A program made the position numbers and the translations under genes. The notes beneath the pieces are model-generated. The model ran no database searches. It worked only from the letters and a program-made list of their open reading frames with translations, and was not told the origin of the DNA. From Aegilops tauschii subsp. strangulata (Eukaryota > Streptophyta > Magnoliopsida > Poales > Poaceae), in NCBI RefSeq assembly GCF_002575655.3, contig NC_053035.3, forward strand, positions 87,135,322 to 87,199,321: a DNA stretch of 64,000 nucleotides, in the 5' to 3' direction. Shown here piece after piece: positions 43,335-55,084 of the stretch; position 1 is the first letter of the stretch, and each line of letters starts with the position of its first letter.

Positions 43335-44922
43335 TGATACGTCTCCAACGTATCTATAATTTTTGATTGCTCCATGATATATTATCTACTGTTTTGGACA
43401 TTATTGGGCTTTATTATCCACTTTTATATTATTTTTGGGGCTAACCTATTAACCGGAGGCCCAGCCCAGAATTGCTGTTTTTTGCCTATTTCAGAGTTTC
43501 GCAGAAAAGGAATATCAAACGGAGTCCAAACGGAATGAAACCTTCGGGAATGTGATTTTTAGGAAGATTATGATCCAGGAGACTTAGACCCTACGTCAAG
43601 AAACAAAAGAGGAGGCCACGAGGTAGGGGGCGCGCCCACCCCCCAGGGCATGCCCTCCACCCTCGTGGGGCCCCTGTTGCTCCACCGACGTACTCCTTCC
43701 TCCTATATATACCTACGTACCCCCAAACGATCAGATACGGAGCCAAAAACCAAATTCCACCGCCGCAACCTTCTGTACCCACGAGATCCCATCTTGGGGC
43801 CTGTTCCGGAGCTCCGCCAGAGGGGGCATCCATCACGGAGGGCTTCCACATCAACACCATAGCCTCTCCGATGAAGTGTGAGTAGTTTATCTCAGACCTT
43901 CGGGTCCATAGTTAGTAGCTAGATGGCTTCTTCTCTCTTTTTGGATCTCAATACAATGTTCTCCCCCTCTCTCGTGGAGATCTATTCGATGTAATCTTCT
44001 TTTCGCGGTGTGTTTGTTGAGACCGATGAATTGTGGGTTTATGATCAAGATTATCTATGAACAATATTTGAATCTTCTCTGAATTCTTTTATGTATGATT
44101 GGTTATCTTTGCAAGTCTCTTCGACTTATCAGTTTGGTTTGGCCTACTAGATTGATCTTTCTTGCAATGGGAGAAGTGCTTAGCTTTGGGTTCAATCTTG
44201 CGGTGTCCTTTCCCAGTGACAGTAGGGGCAGCAAGGCACGTATTGTATTGTTTCCATCGAGGATAACAAGATGGGTTTTTTTTATCATATTGCATGAATT
44301 TATCCCTCTACATCATGTCATCTTACTTAAGGCATTACTCTATTTTCATGAACTTAGTACTCTAGATGCATGCTGGATAGCGGTCGATGAGTGGAGTAAT
44401 AGTAGTAGATGCAGGTAGGAGTCGGTCTACTTGTCTCGGACGTGATGCCTATATACATGATCATACCTAGATATTCTCATAACGATGCTCAATTCTGTCA
44501 ATTGCTCAACAGTAATTCGTTCACCCACCGTAAAATACTTATGCTCTTGAGAGAAGCCACTAGTGAAACCTATGGCCCCCGGGTCTATCTTCATCATATT
44601 AATCTTCCAACACTTAGTTATTTCCTTTGCTTTTTACTTTGCTTTTATTTTACTTTGCATCTTTATCACAAAAATACCAAAAATATTATCCTATCATATC
44701 TATCAGATCTCACTCTCGTAAGTGACCGTGAAGGGATTGACAACCCCTTATCGCGTTGGTTGCGAGGAGTTATTTGTTTTGTGTAGGTATGAGGGACTCG
44801 CGCGTAGCCTCCTACTAGATTGATACCTTGGTTCTCAAAAACTGAGGGAAATACTTACGCTACTTTGCTGCATCACCCTTTCCTCTTCAAGGGAAAACCA
44901 ACGCAGTGCTCAAGAGGTAGCA
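43335..44922 (+). repeat. Athila-type 5' LTR (1588 bp)
   Basis: Matches 48531-50092 with scattered substitutions; the 3' copy lacks about 15 bp near 49786 and 13 bp a little further on. A TATA box TATATATA is at 43704-43711. Confidence 0.9.
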
Positions 44923-44933
44923 AGAAGGATTTC

Positions 44934-44951
44934 TGGCGCCGTTGCCGGGGA
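44934..44951 (+). other. Primer-binding site (tRNA-Asp type)
   Basis: TGGCGCCGTTGCCGGGGA, 11 bases after the LTR end. Confidence 0.85.
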
Positions 44952-45115
44952 GGTCTACGCAAAAGTCAACATACCAAGTACCCATCACAATCCCTTATCT
45001 CCCGCATTACATTATTTGCCATTTGCCTCTCGTTTTCCTCTCCCCCACTTCACCCTTGCCGTTTTATTCGCCCTCGCTTTTCCGGTTGCCTCTTTTGGTT
45101 CGCTTTTCCCTCGCC

Positions 45116-45712
45116 ATGTCAGAACCAAAAAGAGTTGGGGTCTCTCTCCCGAGTTTTAGCACTTTAGACAATCCTGCTATCTTATCTAAACTCATAAATA
45201 AAAATACTATGGAAAAACCTGCCGGAATTATCAATGAAAACCTTAGCAATTTTGATGAAGAAGATTCTGGAATATTTCGTTATTTACTCGATGAATCTTT
45301 GAAAGATGCTTGGGATAGGCTATTAAGGATCCGGGCTAGCTATGTACCTCAATACCAAATCGAGGTTTACTTAAAAAGCTTTTATGTTGGGTTGCCCGCT
45401 TCATTCAAACAAGTTTTAGATTCTATTTTTGAAGAGGGTTTTCTTGAAGGGGACCCCATAGACACCTATGAAAAGATGAAAACTATATTTGGGCACCCCA
45501 TTAATGAGAAAGTTGAAATCACATCTCTTTTGCTTTCTTACCAAAACGAATCTATCAAAGATATAAAAGCTAGCCTAGATGCCAATTTCTGCAGCATACT
45601 TAATCTTTCTTCTACCATTAATGGCCATGTACTTTGTCAAAATAGAAAGATTAATTCCATAGATAGCAAGTTTGCTCTCTTTTTCCCTAAAACCAAAGAT
45701 GGCAATACCTAG
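45116..45712 (+). CDS. Short gag-like protein of the Athila-type element
   Basis: 198 residues starting MSEPKRVGVSLPSFSTLDNP. The central part (FRYLLDESLKDAWDRLLRI, then FYVGLPASFKQVLDSIFEEG) resembles the helical Gag region of plant gypsy elements (Retrotrans_gag family: DAWDR...YF..GL). There is no zinc knuckle and no protease, and the frame ends in the middle of what would be a larger Gag. I chose the ATG at 45116 because upstream in-frame sequence runs into the primer site. It could be a truncated Gag kept by this non-autonomous family, or simply a decayed remnant. Confidence 0.65.
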   Translation: MSEPKRVGVSLPSFSTLDNPAILSKLINKNTMEKPAGIINENLSNFDEEDSGIFRYLLDESLKDAWDRLLRIRASYVPQYQIEVYLKSFYVGLPASFKQVLDSIFEEGFLEGDPIDTYEKMKTIFGHPINEKVEITSLLLSYQNESIKDIKASLDANFCSILNLSSTINGHVLCQNRKINSIDSKFALFFPKTKDGNT

Positions 45713-48514
45713 ATCTATCCTTACTTTTATGCCTAGCTAGGGGCGTTAAACGATAGCGCTTGTTGGGAGGCAACCCAATTTTATTTTTAGCTTTTTAGCT
45801 TTTGCTTCTGTTTAGGAATAAATATTCGATCTAGCCTCTGGTTAGATGTGTTTTTATGTTTTAATTAGTGTTTGTGCCAAGTTAAACCTATAGGATCTTC
45901 TTGGATGATAGTTATTTGATCTTGCTGTAATTTCCAGAAACTTTATGTTCACGAAAATAATTGTTAAAAATCACCAGAACGTGATAAAATAGTGATTCCA
46001 ATTGAAGCTGATCAATAAACAAATTGCCTAGGTCGTCCTATTTTGGCTGATTTTTTTGTGTTCCAGAAGTTTGCGTTAGTTACAGATTACTACAGACTGT
46101 TCTGTTTTTGACAGATTCTGTTTTTCCTGTGTTGTTTGCTTATTTTGATGAATCTATGGCTAGTAAAATAGTTTATAAACCATAGAGAAGTTGGAATACA
46201 GTAGGTTTAACACCAATAAAAATAAAGAATGAGTTCATTACAGTACCTTGAAGTGGTCTTTTGTTCTCTTTCGCTAACGGAGCTCACGAGATTTCTGTTG
46301 AGTTTTGTGTTGTGAAGTTTTCAAGTTTTGGGTGAAAGATTTTGATGGATTATGGAACAAGGAGTGGAAAGAGCCTAAGCTTGGGGATGCCTATGGCACC
46401 CCCAAAATAATTTAATGACACCAAAAAGCCAAAGCTTGGGGATGCCCCGGAAGGCATCCCCTCTTTCGTCTACTTCCATCGGTAACTTTACTTGGAGCTA
46501 TATTTTTATTCACCACATGATATGTGTTTTGCTTGGAGCGTCTTGTATGATTTGAGTCTTTGCTTTTTATTTTACCACAATCATCCTTGCTGTACACACC
46601 TTTTGAGAGAGCCATACATGATTTGGAATTTGTTAGAATACTCTATGTGCTTCACTTATATCTTTTGAGTTATATAGTTTTGCTCTAGTACTTCACTTAT
46701 ATCTTTTAGAGCATGGTGGTGGATTTGTTTTATAGAAACTATTGATCTCTCATGCTTCACTTAGATTATTTTGAGAGTCTTAAATAGCATGGTAAATTGC
46801 TTAAATAATCCTAATATGCTTGGTATTCAAGATTTGTAAAAACTTTCTTATGAGTGTGTTGAATACTATGAGAAGTTTGATGCTTGATAATTGTTTTGAG
46901 ATATAAAGATGGTGATATTAGAGTCATGCTAGTTGAGTAGTTGTGAATTTGAGAAATACTTGTGTTAAAGTTTGTGATTCCCGTAGCATGCACATATGGT
47001 GAACCGTTATGTGATGAAGTCGGAGCATGATTTATTTATTGATTGTCTTCCTTATGAGTGGCGGTCGGGGACGAGCGATGGTCTTTTCCTACCAATCTAT
47101 CCCCCTAGGAGCATGCGCGTAATACTTTGCTTTGATAACTTGTAGATTTTTGCAATAAGTATATGAGTTCTTTATGACTAATGTTGAGTCCATGGATCAT
47201 AAGCACCTTTCTTCCTTCCACCATTGCTATCCTCTCTAATACCGCGCACTTTTCACCGGTATCATACACCCACCATATACCTTCCTCAAAACAGCCACCA
47301 TACCTACCTATCATGGCATTTCCATAGCCATTCCGAGATATATTGCCATGCAACTTTCCACCGTTCCGTTTATTACGACACGCTCCATCATTGTCATATT
47401 GCTTTGCATGATCATGTAGTTGACATCGTATTTGTGGCAAAGCTACCATTCATAATTCTTTCATACATGTCACTCTTGATTCATTGCATATCCCGGTACA
47501 CCGCCGGAGGCATTCATATAGAGTCATATTTTGTTCTAAGTATCGAGTTGTAATTGTTGAGTTGTAAGAAAATAAAGGTGTGATGATCTTCATTTTTAGA
47601 GCATTGTCCCAAGTGAGGAAAAGGATGATGGAGACTATGATTCCCCCATAAGTCGGGATGAGACTCCGGACGAAAAAAAAGAAAGAAAAGAGGCCATAAA
47701 AAGAGAAAAGGCCCAAATAAAAAAAATGAGAGAAAAAGAGAGAAGGGACAATGTTACTATCCTTTTGCCACACTTGTGCTTCAAAGTAGCACCATGATCT
47801 TCATGATAGAGAGTCTCTCATTTTGTCACTTTCATATACTAGTGGGAAATTTTCATTATAGAACTTGGCTCGTATATTCCAATGATGGGCTTCCTCAAAA
47901 TGCCCTAGGTCTTCGTGAGCAAGCGAGTTGGATGCACACCCACTTAGTTTCTTTCGTTGAGCTTTCATATACTTATAGCTCTAGTGCATCCGTTGCATGG
48001 CAAGCCCTACTCACTCACATTGATACCTATTGATGGGCATCTCCATAGCCCGTTGATACGCCTAGTTGATGTGAGACTATCTTCTCCCTTTTTTGTCTTC
48101 TCCACAACCACCATTCTATTCCACATATAGTGCTATATCCATGGCTCACGCTCATGTATTGCGTGAAGATTGAAAAAGTTTGAGAATGTCAAAAGTATGA
48201 AACAATTGCTTGGCTTGTCATCGGGGTTGTGCATGATTTAAATACTTTGTGTGGTGAAGATAGAGCATAGCCAGACTATATGATTTTGTAGGGATAACTT
48301 TCTTTGGCCATGTTATTTTGAGAAGACATGATTGCTTTGTTAGTATGCTTGAAGTATTATTATTTTTATGTCAATATTAAACTTTTGTCTTGAATCTTTC
48401 AGATCTGAATATTCATACCACAATTAAGAAGAATTACATTAAAATTATGCCAAGTAGCACTCCGCATCAAAAATTCTGTTTTTATCATTTACCTACTCGA
48501 GGACGAGCAGGAAT
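45713..48514 (+). other. Non-coding interior of the Athila-type element
   Basis: 2.8 kb without a recognisable protein. The phrase AAGCTTGGGGATGCC occurs at about 46378, 46430 and 48517, and may be a multiplied polypurine-tract neighbourhood. An A-rich stretch lies at 47670-47740. Confidence 0.65.
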
Positions 48515-48530
48515 TAAGCTTGGGGATGCC
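48515..48530 (+). other. Athila-type 3' purine-rich segment
   Basis: TAAGCTTGGGGATGCC directly abuts the TGATACA of the 3' LTR; the expected plus-strand priming zone. Confidence 0.55.
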
Positions 48531-50092
48531 TGATACATCTCCAACGTATCTATAATTTTTGATTGCTCCATGCTATATTATCTACTGTTTTGGACATTAT
48601 TGGGCTTTATTATCCACTTTTATATTATTTTTGGGGTTAACCTATTAACCGGAGGCCCAGCCTAGAATTGCTTTTTTTGCCTATTTCAGAGTTTCGCAGA
48701 AAAGGAATATCAAACGGAGTCCAAACGGAATGAAACCTTCGGGAACGTGATTTCAAGGAAGATTATGGTCCAGGAGACTTGGACCCTACGTCAAGAAACA
48801 AAAGAGGAGGCCACGAGGTAGGGGGGCGCGCCCACCCCCCCAGGGCACGCCCTCCACCCTCGTGGGCCCCCTGTTGCTCCACCGACGTACTCCTTCCTCC
48901 TATATATACCTACGTACCCCCAAACGATCAGATACGGAGCCAAAAACCTAATTCCACCGCCGCAACCTTCTGTACCCACGAGATCCCGTCTTGGAGCCTG
49001 TTCCGGAGCTTCGCCGGAGGGGGCATCCATCACGGAGGGCTTCTACATCAACACGATAGCCTCTCCGATGAAGTGTGAGTAGTTTATCTCAGACCTTCGG
49101 GTCCACAGTTAGTAGCTAGATGGCTTCTTCTCTCTTTTTGGATCTCAATACAATGTTCTCCCCCTCTCTTGTGGAGATCTATTTGATGTAATCTTGTTTT
49201 TGCGGTGTGTTTGTTGAGACCGATGAATTGTGGGTTTATGATCAAGATTATGTATGAACAATATTTGAATCTTCTCTGAATTCTTTTATGTATGATTGGT
49301 TATCTTTGCAAGTCTCTTTGAATTATCAGTTTGGTTTGGCCTACTAGATTGATCTTTCTTGCAATGGGAGAAGTGCTTAGCTTTGGGTTCAGTCTTGCGG
49401 TGTCCTTTCCCAGTGACAGTACGGGCAGCAAGGCACGTATTGTATTGTTTCCATCGAGGATAACAAGATGGTTTTTTTTTATCATATTGCATGAATTTAT
49501 CCCTCTACATCATGTCATCTTCCTTAAGGCGTTACTCTATTTTCATGAACTTAGTACTCTAGATGCATGCTGGATAGCGGTCGATGATTGGAGTAATAGT
49601 AGTAGATGTAGGCAGGAGTCGGTCTACTTGTCTCGGACGTGATGCCTATATACATGATCATACCTAGATATTCTCATAACTATGCTCAATTCTGTCAATT
49701 GCTCAACAGTAATTCGTTCACCCACCGTAAAATACTTATGCTCTTGAGAGAAGCCACTAGTGAAACCTATGGCCCCCGGGTCTATCTTCCAACACTTAGT
49801 TATTTCCTTTGCTTTTATTTTACTTTGCATCTTTATCACAAAAATACCAAAAATATTATCCTATCATATCTATCAGATCTCACTCTCGTAAGTGACCGTG
49901 AAGGGATTGTCAACCCCTTATCGCGTTGGTTGCGAGGAGTTATTTGTTTTGTGTAGGTACGAGGGACTCGCGCGTAGCCTCCTACTGGATTGATACCTTG
50001 GTTCTCAAAAACTGAGGGAAATACTTACGCTACTTTGCTGCATCACCCTTTCCTCTTCAAGGGAAAACCAACGCAGTGCTCAAGAGGTAGCA
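48531..50092 (+). repeat. Athila-type 3' LTR (1562 bp)
   Basis: Partner of 43335-44922; TATA at 48901-48908; ends GGTAGCA before the AGTAT duplication. Confidence 0.9.
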
Positions 50093-50097
50093 AGTAT

Positions 50098-50504
50098 GCA
50101 CCATTGCCAAAGTTCGTCGTGCCGAGACACCACGTGATGATCGGGTGTGATAAGCTCAACGTTCATCTACAACGGGTGTAAGACAGTTTTGCACACGCAG
50201 AATACTCGGGTTAAACTTGACGAGCCTAGCATATGCAGATATGGCCTCGGAACACTGAGACTGAAAGGTCGAGCGTGAATCATATAGTAGATATGATCAA
50301 CATAGTGATGTTCACCATTGAAAACTACTCCATTTCACGTGATGATCGGTTATGGTTTAGTTGATATGGATCACGTGATCACTTAGATGATTAGAGGGAT
50401 GTCTATCTAAGTGGGAGTTCTTAAGTAATATGATTAATTGAACTTAAATTTATCATGAACTTAGTACCTGATAGTATTTTTCTTGTCTATGTTGTTGTAG
50501 ATAG
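50098..50504 (+). other. Angela-type leader, second part
   Basis: Resumes the copia leader at GCACCATTGCC and runs to the gag ATG. Confidence 0.7.
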
Positions 50505-52193
50505 ATGGCCCATGCTGTTGTTCCGTTGAATTTTAATGCGTTCCTTTAGAAAGCAAAGTTGAAAGATGATGGTAGCAATTACACGGAATGGGTCCATAAC
50601 TTGAGGATTATCCTCATTGCTGCACATAAGAATTACGTCCTGGAAGCAACGCTGGGTGCCAGGCCTGCTGCAGATGCAGCTGGCGATGTTAAGAATGTCT
50701 GGCAGAGCAAAGCTGATGACTACTCGATAGTTCAGTGTGCCATGCTTTACGGCTTAGAACCGGGACTTCAACGACGTTTTGAAAGTCATGGAGCATATGA
50801 GATGTTCCAGGAGTTGACGTTAATATTTCAAGCAAATGCCCGGATTGAGAGATATGAAGTCTCCAATAAGTTCTACAGCTGTAAGATGGAGGAGAATAGT
50901 TCTGTTAGTGAACATATACTCAAAATGTCTGGCTATAACAATCACTTGATTCAACTGGGAGTTAATCTTCCGGATGATAGTGTCATTGACAGAATTCTTC
51001 AATCACTGCCACCAAGCTACAAGAGCTTCGTGATGAACTATAATATGCAAGGGATGGATAAGACAATTCCCGAGCTCTTCGCAATGCTAAAGGCTGCGGA
51101 GGTAGAAATCAAGAAGGAGCATCAAGTGTTGATGGTCAACAAGACCACCAGTTTCAGGAAAAAGGGTAAAGGGAAGAAGAAGGGGAACTTCAAAAAGAAT
51201 GGCAAACAAGTTGCTGCTCAGGAGAAGAAACCCAAGTCTGGACCTAAGCCTGAGACTGAGTGCTTCTACTGCAAACAGACTGGTCACTGGAAGCGGAATT
51301 GCCCCAAGTATTTGGCGGATAAGAAGGATCGCAAGGTGAACAAAGGTGTATGTGATATACATGTTACTGATGTGTACCTTACTAGAGCTCGCAGTAGCAC
51401 CTGGGTATTTGATACTGGTTCTGTTGCTAATATTTGCAACTCAAAACAGGGACTACGGATTAAGCGAAGACTAGCTAAGGACGAGGTGACGATGCGCGTG
51501 GAAAATGGTTCCAAAGTCGATGTGATCGCCGTCGGCACGCTACCTCTACATCTACCTTCGGGATTAGTTTTAGACCTGAATAATTGTTATTTGGTGCCAG
51601 CGTTAAGCATGAACATTATATCTGGATCTTGTTTAATGCGAAACGGTTATTCATTTAAATCTGAGAATAATGGTTGTTCTATTTATATGAGTAATATCTT
51701 TTATGGTCATGCACCCTTGAAGAGTGGTCTATTTGTGTTGAATCTCGATAGTAGTAATACACATATTCATAATGTTGAAGCCAAAAGATGCAGAGTTGAT
51801 AATGATAGTGCAACTTATTTGTGGCACTGTTGTTTGGGTCATATTGGTGTAAAGCGCATGAAGAAACTCCATACTGATGGACTTTTGGAATCACTTGATT
51901 ATGAATCACTTGGTACTTGCGAACCATGCCTAATGGGCAAGATGACTAAAACGCCGTTCTCCGGAACAATGGAGCGAGCAACAGATTTGTTGGATATCAT
52001 ACATACTGATGTATGTGGTCCAATGAATATTGAGGCTCGTGGCGGGTATCGTTATTTTCTCACCTTCACAAATGATTTGAGCAGATATGGGTATATCTAC
52101 TTAATGAAACATAAGTATGAGACATTTGAAAAGTTCAAAGAATTTCAGAGTGAAGTGGAAAATCATCGTAACAAGAAAATAAAATTTCTATGA
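50505..52193 (+). pseudogene. gag-pol: Angela-type gag, protease and start of integrase, broken
   Basis: The gag ATG at 50505 is followed by a TAG at 50547-50549 (GAG expected), after which the frame is open to 52193. Copia Gag region: DDGSNYTEWVHNLRIIL to SLPPSYKSFVMNY. A CCHC knuckle CFYCKQTGHWKRNC lies at 51261-51302. Protease has WVFDTGSVANIC (Asp at about 51412). GAG-pre-integrase follows (LWHCCLGHIGVKRM, CEPCLMGKMTKTPF), then the integrase core with IIHTDVCGP (first Asp). A TGA at 52191-52193 stops it just before SDRGGEY (second Asp). Confidence 0.85.
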
Positions 52194-53520
52194 TCTGATC
52201 GCGGAGGAGAATATTTGAGTTACAAGTTTAGTCTACATTTGAAACAATGTGGAATAGTTTCGCAACTCACGCCACCCGGAACACCACAGCGAAATGGTGT
52301 GTCCGAACGTCGTATCGTACTTTCCTGGACATGGTACGATCTATGATGTCTCTTACTGATTTACCGCTATCGTTTTGGGGTTATGCTTTAGAGACGGCTG
52401 CATTCACGTTAAATAGGGCACCATCAAAATCCGCTGAGACGACGCCTTATGAACTATGGTTTGGCAAGAAACCAAAGTTGTCGTTTCTTAAAGTTTGGGG
52501 CTGCGATGCTTATGTGAAAAATCTTCAACCTGATAAGCTCGAACCCAAAGCGGAGAAATGTGTCTTCATAGGATACCCAAAGGAAACTGTTGGGTACACC
52601 TTCTATCACAGATCCGAAGGCAAGACTTTTGTTGCTAAAAATGGATCCTTTCTAGAGAAGGAGTTTCTCTCGAAAGAAGTGAGTGGGAGGAAAGTAGAAC
52701 TTGATGAGGTAACTGTACCTGCTCCCTTATTGGAAAGTAGTTCATCACAGAAACCAGTTTCTGTGACATCTACACCAATTAGTGAGGAAGCTAATGATGT
52801 TGATCATGAATCTTCGGATCAAGTTACTACCGAACCTCGTAGGTCAACCAGAGTAAGATCCGCACCAGAGTGGTACGGTAATCCTCTTCTGGAGGTCATG
52901 TTACTTGACCAAGGCTAACCTACGAACTATGAAGAAGCGATGGTGAGCCCAGATTCCGCAAAATGGCTTGATGCCATGAAAACTGAGATGGGATCCATGT
53001 ATGAGAACAAAGTGTGGACTTTCGTTGACTTGCCCGATGATCGGCAAGCCATAGAGAATAAATGGATCTTCAAGAAGAAGACTGATGTTGATGGTAATGT
53101 TACTGTCTACAAAGCTCGACTTGTTGCGAAAGGTTTTCGACAAGTTCAAGGAGTTGACTACGATGAGACTTTCTCACCTGTAGCGATGCTTAAGTCTGTC
53201 CGAATCATGTTAGCAATTGCCGCATTTTATGATTATGAAATTTGGCAAATGGATGTCAAAACTGCATTCCTGAATGGATTTCTAGAAGAAGAGTTATATA
53301 TGATGCAACCGGAAGGTTTTGTCGATGCAAAGGGAGCTAACAAAGTGTGCAAGCTCCAGTGATCCATTTATGGACTGGTGCAAGCCTCTCGGAGTTGGAA
53401 TAAACATTTTGATTGTGTGATCAAAGCATATGGTTTTATACAGACTTTTGGAGAAGCCTGAATTTACAAGAAAGTGAGTGGGAGCTCTGTAGCATTTCTA
53501 ATATTATATGTGGATGACAT
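52194..53520 (+). pseudogene. gag-pol: Angela-type integrase end and reverse transcriptase, broken and truncated
   Basis: SDRGGEYLSY and TPQRNGVSERR complete the integrase catalytic triad. A 1-base deletion at about 52307 shifts the frame, which then runs to 52918 (WGYALETAAFTLNRAPSKSA, FIGYPKETVGYTFYH). Further stops are TAA at 52916-52918 (GAA expected), TGA at 53360-53362 (CGA expected, CpG change) and TGA at about 53457-53459. Reverse transcriptase motifs are WIFKKKTDVDG, RLVAKGFRQVQGVDYDETFS, WQMDVKTAFLNG and finally LYVDD. The last complete codon before the CACTA insertion is the second Asp of YVDD. RNase H is missing. Confidence 0.85.
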
Positions 53521-54019
53521 CACTACAAAAAAATACACTTCCGTGATGATACATGTTTGTCACAGTAGGTCGCGTTTTTTGTCATGCATGTACATCCATG
53601 ACGATTTTATGACAGAATCAAGATAGTCATACCTGTGCTGTCGTAGAAGTGTTCCATGACATTACCAAAATTATCATCACGGAAGTGTGCACTTCCATGA
53701 CGATAAATCGCGCGTCACAGAAGTGCTTTCGTCAAGGGTGACCGACACGTGGCATCCACCGTAACGGAACGCCGTTAAGCTATCGGGTCGGGTTTTGGAT
53801 CCGATAACCCGTTAACAGCCCCGACCAATGGGGATTTTCCACGTGTAAAATCATCATTGGCTGGAGGAAACACGTGTCGGCTCATCGTTGGGACAGATGT
53901 CATCCACTCATTGGACAGAAGGCGCCTATGATACGTCGACACGTGGCACGACCCAACAGAGGCCCATTCCTGTGAAAAGGCCGGCCCGTTTGACTTGGTC
54001 AAAAGGTGGCGGGCCGGCC

Positions 54020-54790
54020 CATGGAAAGCCTGTTAACGGCCTGTTCGCATATAGCCCATTTACAGCCCGCTAACCCAAGGCCCGTTACGCCCTATCCGAA
54101 TTAGGCCCAGTAGCGTCATCTGGGCCATCCAATATGATTCCAGCCCATTTTCACTTCTGGCCCATGTATGGCCCATGACGTCTTTCGGCCCATATGAGGC
54201 CCTATGTAACTCTTGGCCTATTAATGGCCCGTGGTGAAACTGGCCCGTAATGAACAGTGTATCACTTTACACCCATTAACGGCCCGTGGTGAAACTGGCC
54301 CGTAATGAACAGTGTATCACTTCATACCCATTAACGGCCCGTTATTCGGTTGGGCCGTTTCCAGCCCATGTTATCTTTTGGCCTTCTCAGAGCCCATTTA
54401 TTCTTGGGCTCATTTCCAGCATTCGTTTACTTACGGCCCGTTACTGTCATTTTCTGCTTGTGGGCCAAATTCAGCCCGTGGTTACAGTCGGCCCGTTTGT
54501 GGTCCGTTAATACGTTGGGCCGTTTCCATAGCGTCATCAAATACGGCCTATTAACGATGGCCCGTTATGGTCGGCCCATGAACGGACGATTCCAACTCTA
54601 GCCCGTTTACGGCCATAATGCGGCCTGTTATTGGCCCATGTTTGGCCAATCGATCATACGGCCCGTATAAGGCCCATTGATGATATGGCCCGTAGAAGGC
54701 CTACTGTTTCTACGGCCCGTAGAAGGCCCACTATTTCCACGGCCCGTAGGAGGCCCAGTGTCACTACAGTAAATATTAGCCCATGGTTAG
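54020..54790. repeat. GGCCCGTTA/GGCCCATT-rich subterminal repeats
   Basis: Several dozen GGCCCGT or GGCCCAT words, in both orientations, at 15-30-bp spacing. Includes a near-perfect tandem duplication of about 60 bp at 54228-54340 (ACTGGCCCGTAATGAACAGT twice). Confidence 0.8.
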
Positions 54791-55084
54791 TATGGCCTAG
54801 TTTTAAAAAATAGGTTATTGCAGCCACTAGCAAACCGCGGAAAAATAACTGCACTGACTACAAGCAAACAAATAAACAAGACAACAAGGAAATAAATAAG
54901 CAAGCAAATTATGCTAGGCTATCATGGCTATTACACATATTACATCCATAGGGCATCAAAGTTCGCCACCAGTGCAAATATAGGGAACAAAGCAGCATAT
55001 AAACGCCGCAGCAAAACAAGTCCAGAACTGAAACCACTTCAGAAGAGTTCAAGAAACAATATCCTGGGTACCCATAATGCTGGC

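Larger units (their letters stand above)
43335..50092 (+). mobile_element. Athila-type gypsy element, complete, non-autonomous
   Basis: LTRs 43335-44922 and 48531-50092 (TGATACGTCTCC ... GAGGTAGCA), tRNA-Asp primer site, short gag-like gene, 2.8 kb of non-coding interior, purine tract; 5-bp duplication AGTAT at 43330-43334 and 50093-50097. Total 6.8 kb. The tRNA-Asp site is typical of the Athila clade, represented in Triticeae by Sabrina, WHAM and Derami; which one this is I cannot say. No protease, reverse transcriptase or integrase is left. Confidence 0.88.
40771..53520 (+). mobile_element. Angela/WIS/BARE-type Ty1-copia element, 3' part missing
   Basis: 5' LTR 40771-42507, primer site, long leader split by an Athila-type insertion (43335-50092, with AGTAT repeated at its edges), then gag-pol 50505-53520. 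It is cut by a CACTA element at 53521, immediately after the YVDD codons of reverse transcriptase. The rest of pol and a 3' LTR do not reappear in the window after the CACTA. Pol holds several stops, so the copy is dead. Confidence 0.88.

Noticed and set aside
43591..43860. 89-codon minus-strand frame in the Athila-type LTR and its twin at 48791-49033
   Set aside because: Both are LTR copies spanning a TATA box; no domain.
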